Source: Paenibacillus sp.
GTDB taxonomy: Bacteria > Bacillota > Bacilli > Paenibacillales > Paenibacillaceae
Assembly: GCA_017512705.1 (NCBI GenBank)
Contig: JAFWEX010000150.1
Span: 1 to 64,000 of the forward strand
Reading direction: 5' to 3'
DNA: 64,000 nucleotides
A model generated the notes under the pieces. It saw only the letters and a program-made list of their open reading frames with translations, was not told the DNA's origin and did not search any database. Shown piece by piece: positions 52,463 through 62,360 of this stretch. Both the position numbers and the translations under genes were made by a program. Positions within the stretch are counted from its first letter, which is position 1. Each line of letters begins with the position of its first letter.

Positions 52463-52924
52463 TCATGCAAACATCGGTGTCTTGGGCTCTCTTCCCATCA
52501 AGGTTAGCATCGAATAGAGTTGACCCCTGTGATGGTACATATGTCCCATCATTTCGAGTAGCCACTCCAAACGGCTGTAGGAAGCACCCCAATAGGATGT
52601 TGTTACATGAAGCAACTCTTCCGTCGTAAACTGCATGTACCGACGATATAGAAAGTTCCGGTTCGTGATAAGTGCATGTTTAATCTGGTCGACAGAGTAC
52701 AGGCCGTTCTTTTCATAAAATTGAGCCATCTCTTCCTCCGACGCACCTTCAGATATGTACAGATCTGCAAGACAGATCAATGCCAGGTGAGAGAGTAGCT
52801 CTCCAACAGAACGTTTTCCCTCAATGGGAACCAGATGCAAGTCATCTTCATTCAATTGATCACAAATATCAACTAAAGAAGCAACCGCCGTATCAATATG
52901 TTTGAATACAGATTGAATCATCAT
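52463..52924 (-). CDS. DinB superfamily protein
   Basis: The protein (153-155 aa depending on which ATG of a GTG-ATG-ATG-ATG run is used) is a four-helix DinB-type protein: VGELLSHLALICLADLY near residue 45, and HMYHHRGQLYSML near 130, which carries two of the three metal-binding histidines. DinB-like proteins include bacillithiol-dependent transferases and stress-induced proteins. AAGGA lies about 7 nt upstream of the third start. Substrate unknown. Confidence 0.85.
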   Translation of the reverse strand: MMIQSVFKHIDTAVASLVDICDQLNEDDLHLVPIEGKRSVGELLSHLALICLADLYISEGASEEEMAQFYEKNGLYSVDQIKHALITNRNFLYRRYMQFTTEELLHVTTSYWGASYSRLEWLLEMMGHMYHHRGQLYSMLTLMGREPKTPMFA

Positions 52925-53031
52925 CATCACTTCCTTTTCATTCCATTATACAGAACATACGATCCTACTTCAATTCATTATCCACCTTTACTATATACAC
53001 ATCCTTCCATGTTTAATTAACTTATGCGCAC

Positions 53032-53073
53032 AAAAAAAGTCCCTCCTCCCTCTTATAGACGGGAATTGGGACA
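53032..53073 (-). terminator. Terminator of the DUF1963 gene
   Basis: Minus-strand GTCCC/GGGAC stem with inner CCC/GGG pairs followed by seven T residues, about 80 nt beyond the DUF1963 stop. Confidence 0.75.
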
Positions 53074-53149
53074 TTTTGTTACAGCTGTTGAACACTTTTT
53101 TTCCTAATTTATGGAATGAATCTAGGGCTGGATGCAAGTGAAGCTTGAA

Positions 53150-54100
53150 TTAATTCGAATAGATGGAACAGCATGTACGATCAAATTGTTCAGCCTCAAG
53201 GTCCGCGCCTCGAATGAAAAACTGTAGTTCACCCCGATTTAGCCACTGAAAACCGATGGCATCATGCGTATCAATCTTGAGCAACAGAAGCGTATCGGAC
53301 AACTCCTCCCATACGAGCTCTTCATCTCCGCCGTAATGAGCAGTCAACTTCTTCATACATTCCTGCTCGCTGCCATTGTATTCCTCACCCAGCTCAATAT
53401 AGCTCAATGCTTGGTGTTCAGCATCGGGTTGCTGCCTTTCCGGGTAACCAAACATGCCGCCCCAATTAAGGGGACTAGGATGGTTCCAATCGGATTCGAA
53501 TTCCAGATAGCGGTCAAATAAATCTCCTTCTATAGAACTTCCATCTTCAGCTACTGTCGTTGAAGCATTATACATTTCATTCAACGCCGCAACGTCTATG
53601 TACGCATAAGTAGGAACTTCAAGGTTAGGCAATATTGTAACCGCATGAGCTACCGTAGGCTCACCTCCAAGTGCAGTAACCCCATCTGGTTCACGTTTTA
53701 CAAGGTTATGTGTTGAAGGCTCATAGATCACGCGATGTTCAATCGGATAAGCAGCATTCACCCTGCCAATGAAAAAGTACAACATGCCACGCTCCGGCAA
53801 CGTTCCGCGCCCATCATTTGGCGTGTATGGAGACAGGTCCACCATATTCAGCTGGGCCAAAAAAGTCATTGGCACCCCATCCTCGGTCAGTGGCCAGTCC
53901 AAATCTTCCGGTAGATCTGGATATCCGCCGACACGCGAATTCCCTGTTCTACGATATTCATCGGTCGTGGATACATCCAGGCGAATGCCCCAGCGTCCAG
54001 CATCCAGCACCAGATCGGCAACCGCACCGAGATCGTATTCTTCTTCGAGGGTTTTACGCGCCTTTCTAGTCAAACGTTCACATTGTTCCGGCTTAATCAT
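53150..54100 (-). CDS. YwqG-like DUF1963 protein
   Basis: The 316-aa soluble protein matches the YwqG/DUF1963 family: VGGYPDLPEDLDWPLTEDG, MTFLAQLNMVDLSPY and a C-terminal LLLKIDTHDAIGFQW segment. Its molecular role is unknown; members are often near toxin-immunity or accessory loci. It starts ATG 54100 and has its own terminator downstream. No secretion signal is seen. Confidence 0.87.
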   Translation of the reverse strand: MIKPEQCERLTRKARKTLEEEYDLGAVADLVLDAGRWGIRLDVSTTDEYRRTGNSRVGGYPDLPEDLDWPLTEDGVPMTFLAQLNMVDLSPYTPNDGRGTLPERGMLYFFIGRVNAAYPIEHRVIYEPSTHNLVKREPDGVTALGGEPTVAHAVTILPNLEVPTYAYIDVAALNEMYNASTTVAEDGSSIEGDLFDRYLEFESDWNHPSPLNWGGMFGYPERQQPDAEHQALSYIELGEEYNGSEQECMKKLTAHYGGDEELVWEELSDTLLLLKIDTHDAIGFQWLNRGELQFFIRGADLEAEQFDRTCCSIYSN

Positions 54101-54240
54101 ATAGATCCTCCCTTTTTGACGTCACACCTATGCTGAGACTTATTCATGTTCACACCTGTATATTCTTCTGCCTTGTCTTTTTTCCCTGCTTTCTGGTGTA
54201 AAAAGAGGCCAGCCAAAAGCTTGAACTTTAAAATAAACCA

Positions 54241-54280
54241 AAAACCCCCGCATTCCACTTCTTCGTGGATACGGAGGCTC
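54241..54280 (-). terminator. Terminator of the acetyltransferase pseudogene
   Basis: Minus-strand CCGTATCCAC/GTGGAATGCGG stem (6-nt loop, one bulge) followed by GGGTTTTT. Confidence 0.7.
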
Positions 54281-54362
54281 TTCCGATTTAAAGCGTAATT
54301 ACCTTACGATTTAATTAACGACTTGATTAATAATTTTATTAACAGTTTAATATCGGTTTTCC

Positions 54363-54877
54363 TTACAGCTTCGCTTCTATTTTTTTACCCAGAATCACCA
54401 GGTCCCGGTTCACTCCATCCAGCACAGCTACTTCGGGATAAAATCCCCACTGTTCAAAACCATATTTGCGTAACAAACCTAGACTGGGCTCATTATGACC
54501 AAAAACAAATCCTAAAACGGTTGTTATACCTAGCGCAGGACACGCCTCAAACACCGTTTGCAGCATACGCCACCAGCCCCGATCCCCCGGCATTTCTGAT
54601 CTACATATATGCTGACTTCAACCGTCCCATTGTATGCCGATCGTCCATAAAATGAACTCAAACTAGCCCATGCCACGACCTGTTCATCTAACTTCATCAC
54701 CCATAATGGACGACGATCCGGAGTATGCTCGTTGAACCATGACAGGCGCTGTTCTACCGTTACCGGTTCCAGGTCTGCTGTTACCATGCGGCTATCAATG
54801 GTGGAATTATAAATCTCCACAATGCTCGGCAAGTCCTCCAGACTTGCGTATTCAATCCGTACCTTTTGCAGGTGCAT
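54363..54877 (-). pseudogene. GNAT acetyltransferase split by a one-base frameshift
   Basis: Two overlapping minus frames are halves of one phosphinothricin acetyltransferase-like GNAT. The first, starting at ATG 54877 after GGAGG, reads LPSIVEIYNSTIDSRMVTAD and reaches VSIYVDQKCRGIG. The second supplies GWWRMLQTVFEACPALGITT and the final GLLRKYGFEQWG. Adding one base in the run of four C's at 54577-54580 (G's on the minus strand) joins them. It is either a recent inactivation, phase variation or a sequencing error. The restored protein would be about 171 aa. Confidence 0.75.
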
Positions 54878-54991
54878 CCCGATTCCTCCATTAATCCAGT
54901 TCAAATCTAATTATAGAGGCTATTATAACGGAGAATGGAAGTCTGCGTCATTCGAATACATGCGTGAAACCAAATTCAGGTACAAGTTGAA

Positions 54992-56038
54992 TTACTGCGG
55001 AAGTCCCTGAACGGTATTTCCTTTCGTCAAATCCTGGCTCTGATCCGCCCAACGAATATTGATTGAACGGGATGTGAATAGATCCGGTCCATCCGATACC
55101 TGAAAGTGAAGGTGTGCCTCACTGGAGTTACCGGAATTACCCAATTCACCGATCAAATCGCCCTGTTTGACTTGATCTCCTTTTTTCACAGCAACACTGC
55201 CCTTTTTGATATGTGCCGTAAAACTGTATTCACCCTGTCCATGGTCAATGACTACGTAATTTCCCGCGGGTTCCTGCGGATTCAAGACACCCGGCACATT
55301 ATCTTCAATATTATTTTTAATGTCAACCACGGTTCCGTCCGCAGCCGCATACAGCGGGTCTCCAAAAGCATAATAACTGGCATTTACTTTCGGATCACCC
55401 TTATAGCTTGCACCGTCCTGAGTCCGTACAATATCCAAGGCATAACGCTGCGTCTCATGTTCGTAATGATAGTTGAGAAGGACATTGTTGCCGCCCCAGA
55501 AGACGAACATATCCCCTTTCATCGGAAACTGAAATTCCGTTTTGGTCAGCTTGCTGTCGGTATCGGGATGAGGTTTCATTGGAATAATGGTCAGACCACT
55601 TATCTGATGATTTTCTGTAAAATAGGCGCGAATGCCCTGGGTTCCCGTCTCATCCATCCACCCGTATTCCTTCGAACCGTTGAGCTCGGCATAAACGACC
55701 TGCTTCCAAGACTGCTCTGGATTCATATAGTTTTCGATAGCCGTCTTGAAATCTGCCAAGGACACGGCCTGCTTCATTTCGGGAGTAAACTGATCATAGA
55801 TGGCTTCCTTAGAGCCATTCATCAACGTATCGATCAAACGATCTGGGGAGATGGCTTCATGATTAGCCAAACCTCCGACTTGTTCATCGCTGGACTTGTC
55901 ATTATCTTTATATTGTTCAACTCCCTCCTTAGCAGAAGACTGCTCAGCTTCATCTGATGTAATTTTGTTACTTGTGCAAGCCGATAATATAACAACCGCC
56001 CCCCATGTTAACAAAAGTAACCTCCATCTCTGATTCAA
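54992..56038 (-). CDS. M23-family lipoprotein with DUF3887-like domain
   Basis: The 348-aa lipoprotein (lipobox ILSAC) has a DUF3887-like part (about 65-130, LIDTLMNGSKEAIYDQFTPE) and an M23 endopeptidase-like C-terminal domain (about 200-330) with HGQGEY and SEAHLHFQV. The first zinc-binding motif reads RYALDI, where active M23 enzymes have a histidine in the HxxxD pattern, so activity is doubtful or altered. The TTG at 56038 follows AAGGGG by 8 nt. It is placed at the outer face of the membrane and would act on, or bind, peptidoglycan. Confidence 0.78.
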   Translation of the reverse strand: MNQRWRLLLLTWGAVVILSACTSNKITSDEAEQSSAKEGVEQYKDNDKSSDEQVGGLANHEAISPDRLIDTLMNGSKEAIYDQFTPEMKQAVSLADFKTAIENYMNPEQSWKQVVYAELNGSKEYGWMDETGTQGIRAYFTENHQISGLTIIPMKPHPDTDSKLTKTEFQFPMKGDMFVFWGGNNVLLNYHYEHETQRYALDIVRTQDGASYKGDPKVNASYYAFGDPLYAAADGTVVDIKNNIEDNVPGVLNPQEPAGNYVVIDHGQGEYSFTAHIKKGSVAVKKGDQVKQGDLIGELGNSGNSSEAHLHFQVSDGPDLFTSRSINIRWADQSQDLTKGNTVQGLPQ

Positions 56039-56265
56039 CTCCAACACCCCTTTTCTTAGAAATAAGTTCCTTGACCTCACTCTACGAAATAAATCTTACT
56101 CCGCGTGTAACTCCATCTTACTTCGAGATAAACTCTCAATAACCGATTTCCCATTCAGAATTAAGGTTCTGTTAAGACCGTTAAACAGCCCAAGACACCC
56201 TTGAAATGATATGATGGAAAATATATTGAAATGCAAGATGCTAGTTAGGAGGTCAATGTAACACG

Positions 56266-57030
56266 ATGGATCATGTCTCATTGCTGCTTGTAGATGATGA
56301 ACAGGCCATTCTACATATGCTCAAAACCGTTCTACTCAAAGAGCAGTTTCTCCATATTGATACAGTAACGACAGGTGAGGCTGCACTTGAAGCATGTAGA
56401 AATAAAACCTATCACTGTATCATTCTGGACATCATGCTTCCGGGCAAAAGTGGATTGGAAATTTGTCCTTTTATAAGACAGGCTACAGATGCACCTATTC
56501 TGTTTCTGACCGCCAAAACGACAGACTATGACAAGCTGACTGGCTTTGCAGTTGGTGGAGATGACTATGTAGTTAAGCCCTTTAACCCACTTGAAGTGGT
56601 TGCACGGATCAAGTCATTACTGAATCGCTATCTGCCTTCTCGAACGGGATTATCTCAACCGGAAGTTTCGGAGTACGTAAAAACGTCATTAGCAGACATA
56701 CCACAAGGGGCCATATATGATTACGGACGTTTTCAGGTGCACGAGTTTGCCGGAGAGTTGCGCGTTGAAGGGAAAGCGGTAACCTGTCCGGCACTGGTGT
56801 TCCAGCTGCTGCTCTTTTTCTGCAAACATCCCAACCGAATTTTCACGAAATCGGAACTGTATGAACGCGTATGGGGTTCGGAAGCCATTAGTGATGATAA
56901 TACCGTCATGGTGCATATCCACCGCATTCGAGAACGCATTGAAGCTAATCCTTCCCATCCGACATTTCTCATCAATGTGCGTGGTCTGGGCTACAAACTG
57001 GTTCAGCCGGGCAGTGTGTCACAGACATGA
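56266..57030 (+). CDS. OmpR-family response regulator
   Basis: The 254-aa regulator has a receiver with its aspartate in HCIILDIMLPGKSG and the KPF motif (VVKPFNPLEVV), then an OmpR winged helix ending VMVHIHRIRERIEA. An AGGAGG site lies 13 nt before the ATG. It overlaps the sensor kinase gene as ATGA and forms a complete two-component system with it. The system is not related to the M23 lipoprotein gene by operon structure, since that gene is transcribed away from it. Confidence 0.9.
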   Translation: MDHVSLLLVDDEQAILHMLKTVLLKEQFLHIDTVTTGEAALEACRNKTYHCIILDIMLPGKSGLEICPFIRQATDAPILFLTAKTTDYDKLTGFAVGGDDYVVKPFNPLEVVARIKSLLNRYLPSRTGLSQPEVSEYVKTSLADIPQGAIYDYGRFQVHEFAGELRVEGKAVTCPALVFQLLLFFCKHPNRIFTKSELYERVWGSEAISDDNTVMVHIHRIRERIEANPSHPTFLINVRGLGYKLVQPGSVSQT

Positions 57031-58790
57031 ACATACGCCGCAAATTAATGACTCGATTCATCGGCATGCTCACAGTCACGGTCATTCTGATTATTTTACT
57101 AGGAACTATGGTCACGATCTGGGTTTTGCAAAAAGTCAATGAAGTAAATGTCGTGGATGATTTCGCAAATAGCGGATTGGATCAACTCATCAGCACTGCC
57201 GAAATTATGCCGGACAACACCATACGATACGATCCCGATCTACTTAGACAGGTAGATAAAAACCACGGCTGGCTTCAGGTACTCGATGAAAAGGGTTATG
57301 TCATTGACGATTATCACGTCCCCCCTGATGTACCCGATCACTATAAGCCTGGGGAATTAATTGCTTACTGGGAAGCCGAGACGCCTTTTCCATACCAGCT
57401 GTTCATGATGATTCGGGAAAAGGATGGACAGATGTTCACCTTGTTATACGGAGAACGGAATGCTGCCAAGTCACTGCTGGATCAGATCCGTACAAACCTC
57501 TCGTATACACGCGGTCAACTTCTAGTGAAACCTGCTGAACAAGAAACACTCCGCAACGCAGGTGCCTATATTCAAATACTGGACGCCTACGGGAGGGAAA
57601 CAGCCTCCTACAACAAACCAGCTATGGGTGTTCCCGAAGAATACAGCATTCAGAATCTCGTACTCCAGATGCGATATCCCAATCGCACGGGGGTAGCTGT
57701 CGCCACATGGTACGACGAGCAGAATGAAACGACCTGGATGCTGAGTGTGCCCGTAGATTATTCCGCAGGTGATCTGGAGAACCCTTACGCTTTCATTCTG
57801 GAACCGGCACTAATTGTTCTGATCTTATCCATCGTCGTCCTGCTCGTTCTGCTGGCTCTATGGTATGCCAATCGATTCGGCTCGCCCATGCTGCATATGC
57901 TTCAGTGGCTACAGCGTTTAGAGCAAGGACATTATGAAGAACCCACAGGAGCTTCGGGCCTGCCCCGAAGCCAGCACCGTAATGGGAAATGGAAACGAAA
58001 ATTCCGGGTATATGCCGAAGTACTTCATTCCATGCAAGCTTTGTCCCTTACACTCAAGCAGGATGAGGAACAGCGCAAACAGACCGATTCCTTGCGGGAG
58101 GAATGGATTGCAGGTATTACACATGATCTGAAGACACCCCTTTCTTCCATTCAGGGATATGCTCACATGCTCGAGACGGACAAATATAGCTGGACGACTG
58201 ATGAAGTGAAGGAGTTTGCTAGGATTATGGTAGACAAATCGATGTACATGGATCGACTTGTGAACGATCTCGCCATGACTTATCGGTTGCGGAGCGGAGG
58301 GTATCAGCCCGAAGTGGAACGGACTGACGTAAATACGTTACTTCGTGATCTCGTGAAGCGGACAGAGCACAATCCCGCCTATGGAGAAGGGCGTCTATTT
58401 TTTCAATCCGCTGACAGACCGATATACGGTCTGGTGCACGTACCTTCTTTTGAACGAATCGTAGATAATCTCACCGCTAATGCCCTGCTCCACAACCCGC
58501 CCGAAGCCAAGCTTATTGTACGTGTGCAAGCTGGTGTGCAGGACGGAGATTTCACCATAGAGTTCACCGATAATGGAACGGGCATGAGTTCGGAGACGGT
58601 CTGGAAGCTGTTCGAACGATATTATCGCGGGACGGATACGGGCACTTCGGACATGGGATCTGGACTAGGAATGGCGGTAACGAAAGGCTTGATCGAAGCG
58701 ATGAACGGCCGAATCGAGGTACATTCCACGCCGGGTGAAGGAACCGTGATTCGATTGATCTGGGATGAGCGTACCGTAAAAAATCAATAA
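57027..58790 (+). CDS. Sensor histidine kinase
   Basis: The 587-aa kinase has two transmembrane segments (about 11-35 and 258-280) enclosing a large extracellular sensor region, a linker that may be a poorly conserved HAMP, the phospho-acceptor His366 in WIAGITHDLKTPLSSIQGYA and an ATPase domain with FTDNGTGMS and SDMGSGLGMAVTKG. It phosphorylates the response regulator encoded just before it. The extracellular part (220 residues) has no recognised domain, so the signal is unknown. Confidence 0.9.
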   Translation: MNIRRKLMTRFIGMLTVTVILIILLGTMVTIWVLQKVNEVNVVDDFANSGLDQLISTAEIMPDNTIRYDPDLLRQVDKNHGWLQVLDEKGYVIDDYHVPPDVPDHYKPGELIAYWEAETPFPYQLFMMIREKDGQMFTLLYGERNAAKSLLDQIRTNLSYTRGQLLVKPAEQETLRNAGAYIQILDAYGRETASYNKPAMGVPEEYSIQNLVLQMRYPNRTGVAVATWYDEQNETTWMLSVPVDYSAGDLENPYAFILEPALIVLILSIVVLLVLLALWYANRFGSPMLHMLQWLQRLEQGHYEEPTGASGLPRSQHRNGKWKRKFRVYAEVLHSMQALSLTLKQDEEQRKQTDSLREEWIAGITHDLKTPLSSIQGYAHMLETDKYSWTTDEVKEFARIMVDKSMYMDRLVNDLAMTYRLRSGGYQPEVERTDVNTLLRDLVKRTEHNPAYGEGRLFFQSADRPIYGLVHVPSFERIVDNLTANALLHNPPEAKLIVRVQAGVQDGDFTIEFTDNGTGMSSETVWKLFERYYRGTDTGTSDMGSGLGMAVTKGLIEAMNGRIEVHSTPGEGTVIRLIWDERTVKNQ

Positions 58791-58809
58791 ATGATTTTGA
58801 ACATTGCGC

Positions 58810-58838
58810 TTGACCTTTCCATTTTCAGTCTTTATAAT
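58810..58838 (+). promoter_or_regulatory. Sigma-A promoter of the thrS leader
   Basis: TTGACC at 58810-58815 and TATAAT at 58833-58838 with a 17-bp spacer. The T-box leader begins soon after. Confidence 0.8.
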
Positions 58839-58844
58839 CGACAC

Positions 58845-59262
58845 TCAAGCAACACCTGTTCCACATGAACGATTAAAATATTGAACGTACTGGATCAACG
58901 TCCTTGAACTTTTATACAGTTCATATCGTTGCATCCATTCATATTTGGTGATGACCAGAGACATGATTTCGTTTGCGTGCTGCCCAGAGAGAGAGGGGAT
59001 TGGTGAAACCTTCTTCAGCGACCGGACCGAAGTTACCCCTCTGCAGCCGTGGTCTCGAACCTCTTTGATGCAACTGCCCTCACAGGATATTTGCATCAGG
59101 GATCAGTAGAGCTCACCGCCTGATCCCCGATAACGGATTCCAATGAGGGTTATGATGTTTTCTGTTTGCGGCGGCTGGTCGAAGCGGAAAGTACCATAAC
59201 CAAATTAGGGTGGAACCACGAGCTAAGCGCACTCGTCCCTTTTCCGGGACGGGTGTTTTTTG
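58845..59262 (+). ncRNA. T-box riboswitch, threonine type
   Basis: The leader carries the T-box bulge AGGGTGGAACCACG at 59207-59220, an AGAGAG-containing distal stem I region near 58986-58995, and a probable specifier codon ACC (Thr) at 59035-59037 after CGAAGTT. The terminator stem ACTCGTCCC/GGGACGGGT with a T-run lies at 59231-59261. Uncharged tRNA-Thr pairing at the specifier and the T-box bulge would prevent termination and allow thrS expression. The boundary of the 5' end is set by the promoter. Confidence 0.85.
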
Positions 59263-59295
59263 CGCTTCCATTACAAACATTGGAGAGTGGTACAC

Positions 59296-61218
59296 ATGCC
59301 AGAATTAATGATTGAAATTAAGTTACAAGGTGGAGCATTACGTTCTTTTAGAGCAGGCCTGACTGTGGGTGAGGTTGCCTCTTCGATCAGCACAAGCCTT
59401 GGAAAACAAGCCATCGGCGGCATCGTAAACGGCCGAAATGTCGATCTGAACGAGAAGCTGGAGCAGGACTGCGAATTAATTATCGTTACACTGGACAGTG
59501 AGGAAGGCTTGTACCGATACCGTCACAGTACAGCTCATGTGCTGGCTCAGGCGCTGAAACGTTTGTACGGTGCAGATCAAGTGAAGCTCGGCATCGGTCC
59601 TGTCATTGAGGATGGATTTTACTATGATGTCGATCTGGAACAGTCCCTTTCTATCAGTGATCTGGCTGCCATTGAGCGGGAAATGCATAAGATCATTCAG
59701 GAAAATCTTCCAATCTGCCGTACAGTCGTTAGCCGCGAGCAGGCCATTCATCGATTCGAGGAAATCCAGGACCCTTACAAGCTGGAGCTTATCCGCGATC
59801 TGCCTGAAGACGCTGAGCTCTCGATCTATGAACAAGGTGAATTTTTCGACTTGTGCCGAGGCCCTCATCTTCCCTCTACTGGCCGCATCAAAGCGTTTAA
59901 GCTGCTACAGGTTGCAGGTGCCTACTGGCGCGGACATTCGGACAACAAAATGATGCAGCGCATCTACGGAACTGCTTTTCCGAATAAAGCCCGACTGGAG
60001 GAGCATCTTCACATGTTGGAGGAAGCGAAGAAACGGGATCACCGCAAGCTTGGCAAGGAACTGGAGCTGTTCATGTTCTCCGAAGAGGCTCCTGGTATGC
60101 CCTTCTATTTACCGAAAGGTATGACTATTCGTACAGAGCTGGAGCAGTTCTCCCGGGAGCTACAGTTGCAGGAAGGCTATCAGGAGGTTCGTACTCCGCT
60201 AATGATGAACAACCGCCTGTGGGAACAGTCCGGGCATTGGGATCATTATAAGGACAATATGTATTTTGCAGACGTGGATGATGCCACTTTCGCCTTGAAA
60301 CCGATGAATTGCCCTGGGCATATGCTCATTTTCAAAAACACACTGCATTCCTATCGCGAATTGCCCATTCGCATGATGGAATTTGGTCAGGTCCATCGTC
60401 ATGAATTTTCAGGTGCACTGAATGGCATGATGCGTGTAAGAACATTCTGTCAGGATGATGCCCATCTCTATGTCATGCCGGAACAGATCGAAGACGAGAT
60501 CAATCAAGCGATTTCGCTGATCGGACGGATGTACGACATCTTTGGTTTTGACTATACAATTGAACTATCCACACGCCCAGAGGATTCCATGGGCTCGGAG
60601 GAACTATGGGAACAAGCCGAACAGGCACTGCGCAATGTGCTGGATGCCCGCGGTGTGAAGTACCGCATTAACGAGGGAGACGGTGCCTTCTACGGACCCA
60701 AGATTGACTTCCATATTCTCGATGCGCTGAAGCGCAGCTGGCAATGCGGAACGATTCAACTCGATTTTCAGATGCCAGAAAAATTCGACCTCACATATAT
60801 CGGTGAAGACAGCCTCAAACACCGCCCTGTCGTGATTCACCGGGCCATCTATGGTTCAATCGATCGCTTTATTGGCATTCTGACAGAGCACTATGCAGGT
60901 GCATTCCCGCTCTGGCTTGCTCCTGTGCAAGTGAAGCTGATTCCTGTGTCAGATCACTATACAGATTATGCACTTGAGGTACAGAGCCAGCTTCGGGCGG
61001 TGGGTATACGTGTGGATACAGACTTACGCAGCGAAAAACTCGGGTACAAAATTCGAGAGGCCCAGATGCAGAAAGTGCCCTACTCGCTCGTGCTTGGCGA
61101 ACAAGAAAAACATGCCTCGTCCGTCTCTGTCCGAGCTTACGGCCAGGTCGATCAAGGCATGCAGCGTATTGATGAGTTTATCCGGAGCATTCAGCAAGCG
61201 GTAAAGAACAAAGCTTAA
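59296..61218 (+). CDS. thrS: Threonyl-tRNA synthetase
   Basis: The 640-aa class II synthetase charges tRNA-Thr. An N-terminal TGS domain (about 3-62), an editing/SAD domain (about 64-225, RYRHSTAHVLAQAL) and the catalytic core with KPMNCPGHMLIFK (zinc ligand Cys), RVRTFCQDDAHLY and the C-terminal HYAGAFPLWLAPVQV anticodon-binding part are present. The ATG at 59296 follows GGAGA with about 9 nt spacing; a start 12 codons upstream lies in the terminator. It is controlled by the T-box just upstream. A second thrS copy elsewhere is common in Bacillales. Confidence 0.95.
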   Translation: MPELMIEIKLQGGALRSFRAGLTVGEVASSISTSLGKQAIGGIVNGRNVDLNEKLEQDCELIIVTLDSEEGLYRYRHSTAHVLAQALKRLYGADQVKLGIGPVIEDGFYYDVDLEQSLSISDLAAIEREMHKIIQENLPICRTVVSREQAIHRFEEIQDPYKLELIRDLPEDAELSIYEQGEFFDLCRGPHLPSTGRIKAFKLLQVAGAYWRGHSDNKMMQRIYGTAFPNKARLEEHLHMLEEAKKRDHRKLGKELELFMFSEEAPGMPFYLPKGMTIRTELEQFSRELQLQEGYQEVRTPLMMNNRLWEQSGHWDHYKDNMYFADVDDATFALKPMNCPGHMLIFKNTLHSYRELPIRMMEFGQVHRHEFSGALNGMMRVRTFCQDDAHLYVMPEQIEDEINQAISLIGRMYDIFGFDYTIELSTRPEDSMGSEELWEQAEQALRNVLDARGVKYRINEGDGAFYGPKIDFHILDALKRSWQCGTIQLDFQMPEKFDLTYIGEDSLKHRPVVIHRAIYGSIDRFIGILTEHYAGAFPLWLAPVQVKLIPVSDHYTDYALEVQSQLRAVGIRVDTDLRSEKLGYKIREAQMQKVPYSLVLGEQEKHASSVSVRAYGQVDQGMQRIDEFIRSIQQAVKNKA

Positions 61219-61322
61219 ACATGATGTTGATGCAGCTAATTAGTGGATGCTTCTGCAACTAATTCGCGGGGTGGAGTGAGGTAAGCATGTGTGACATTGG
61301 AGACCAAGAGAGTCTCGACAAG

Positions 61323-62186
61323 TTATATCCTTTCGTTCTCTCGCAGTCCAACCTGCTCTTCACTCCACGTCCATAACTGCTGGGCTGCCTCATCATCCAA
61401 GGCATGGCTTTTGAGAAGCTGCTCCTTCTGCTGATAGAAATAACGCCCGGTCACGCCCTTAACGTCTGGACTTGTTGCCAGATATATCGCTGTTCTGGCG
61501 CCTTCCTTGGGACTCTGAAAAAAGGGGAGCTTGCTTACCAGCGCCATAATGCGAGTACCGAAGCCGGTACTCCGATCCACTCCGATACTGGTTCCTACCG
61601 CGCCTGGATGGAGGCAGTTAACTGTAACAGAGGTTCCCTCCAGTGTTCGGGCAAGTGAGCGGGTGAACAACACGTTCGCCAGCTTCGACTGAGCGTAACT
61701 TTTGAATGGATTATAACCTTTGTGCAGATGCGGGTCATCAAAATGAATACGCCCGACCTTATACGCACCTGAAGATACATTCACAATGCGCCCCTGCTTG
61801 GCAGCCTTTAACGGTTCAACCAGTAGCAAGGTCAGTAGGAAATGTCCAAGATGGTTAATGCCGATACACTGCTCGAAGCCATCCGACGTCTCCTTGCGTT
61901 TCATCATCACGACCCCAGCATTGTTAACCAGTACGTCCAATCGGTCATGCTGCTCGCGGAAACGATGGGCAAACTTACGTATGCTATCCAGTGAACCCAA
62001 ATCACACAACATAAGTTCGATCTTAGAGGAGCCCGACTGGTTCAGCGCTTGCTGAAGCGCCTCCTGTCCTCTCTTTTCACTGCGGCAGACCATAATGACG
62101 TGATAACCTTGCCGTGCAAGTTCAATCGTGGTAGCCAACCCCATACCGGAGTTGGCCCCTGTTACAATAGCTGTTTGAATGGACAT
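61323..62186 (-). CDS. Short-chain dehydrogenase/reductase (retinol dehydrogenase-like)
   Basis: The 287-aa enzyme has the cofactor motif VTGANSGMGLATTIELA, the NNAG strand (VLVNNAGVVM) and the active-site YAQSKLAN region (Tyr and Lys). It is similar to bacterial relatives of retinol dehydrogenases and daunorubicin-type SDRs; the substrate is unknown. AAGGGAAGG lies before the ATG at 62186. It is a single gene, convergent with thrS. Confidence 0.87.
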   Translation of the reverse strand: MSIQTAIVTGANSGMGLATTIELARQGYHVIMVCRSEKRGQEALQQALNQSGSSKIELMLCDLGSLDSIRKFAHRFREQHDRLDVLVNNAGVVMMKRKETSDGFEQCIGINHLGHFLLTLLLVEPLKAAKQGRIVNVSSGAYKVGRIHFDDPHLHKGYNPFKSYAQSKLANVLFTRSLARTLEGTSVTVNCLHPGAVGTSIGVDRSTGFGTRIMALVSKLPFFQSPKEGARTAIYLATSPDVKGVTGRYFYQQKEQLLKSHALDDEAAQQLWTWSEEQVGLRENERI

Positions 62187-62360
62187 GAACGCCTTCCCTT
62201 CTGAACCTGAATAAATGATAAACGATGGGTGGTTTAATCACACCTGTACCATTTCATTTCATCTCCTGCCATTACATCTCCTACAATAATCCTGCAGTTC
62301 AAAAGCTGTCCTATGTCGGTATTCTGACTGGGGCAGCTTTTTGGGGGATTGCAAAGGGTA

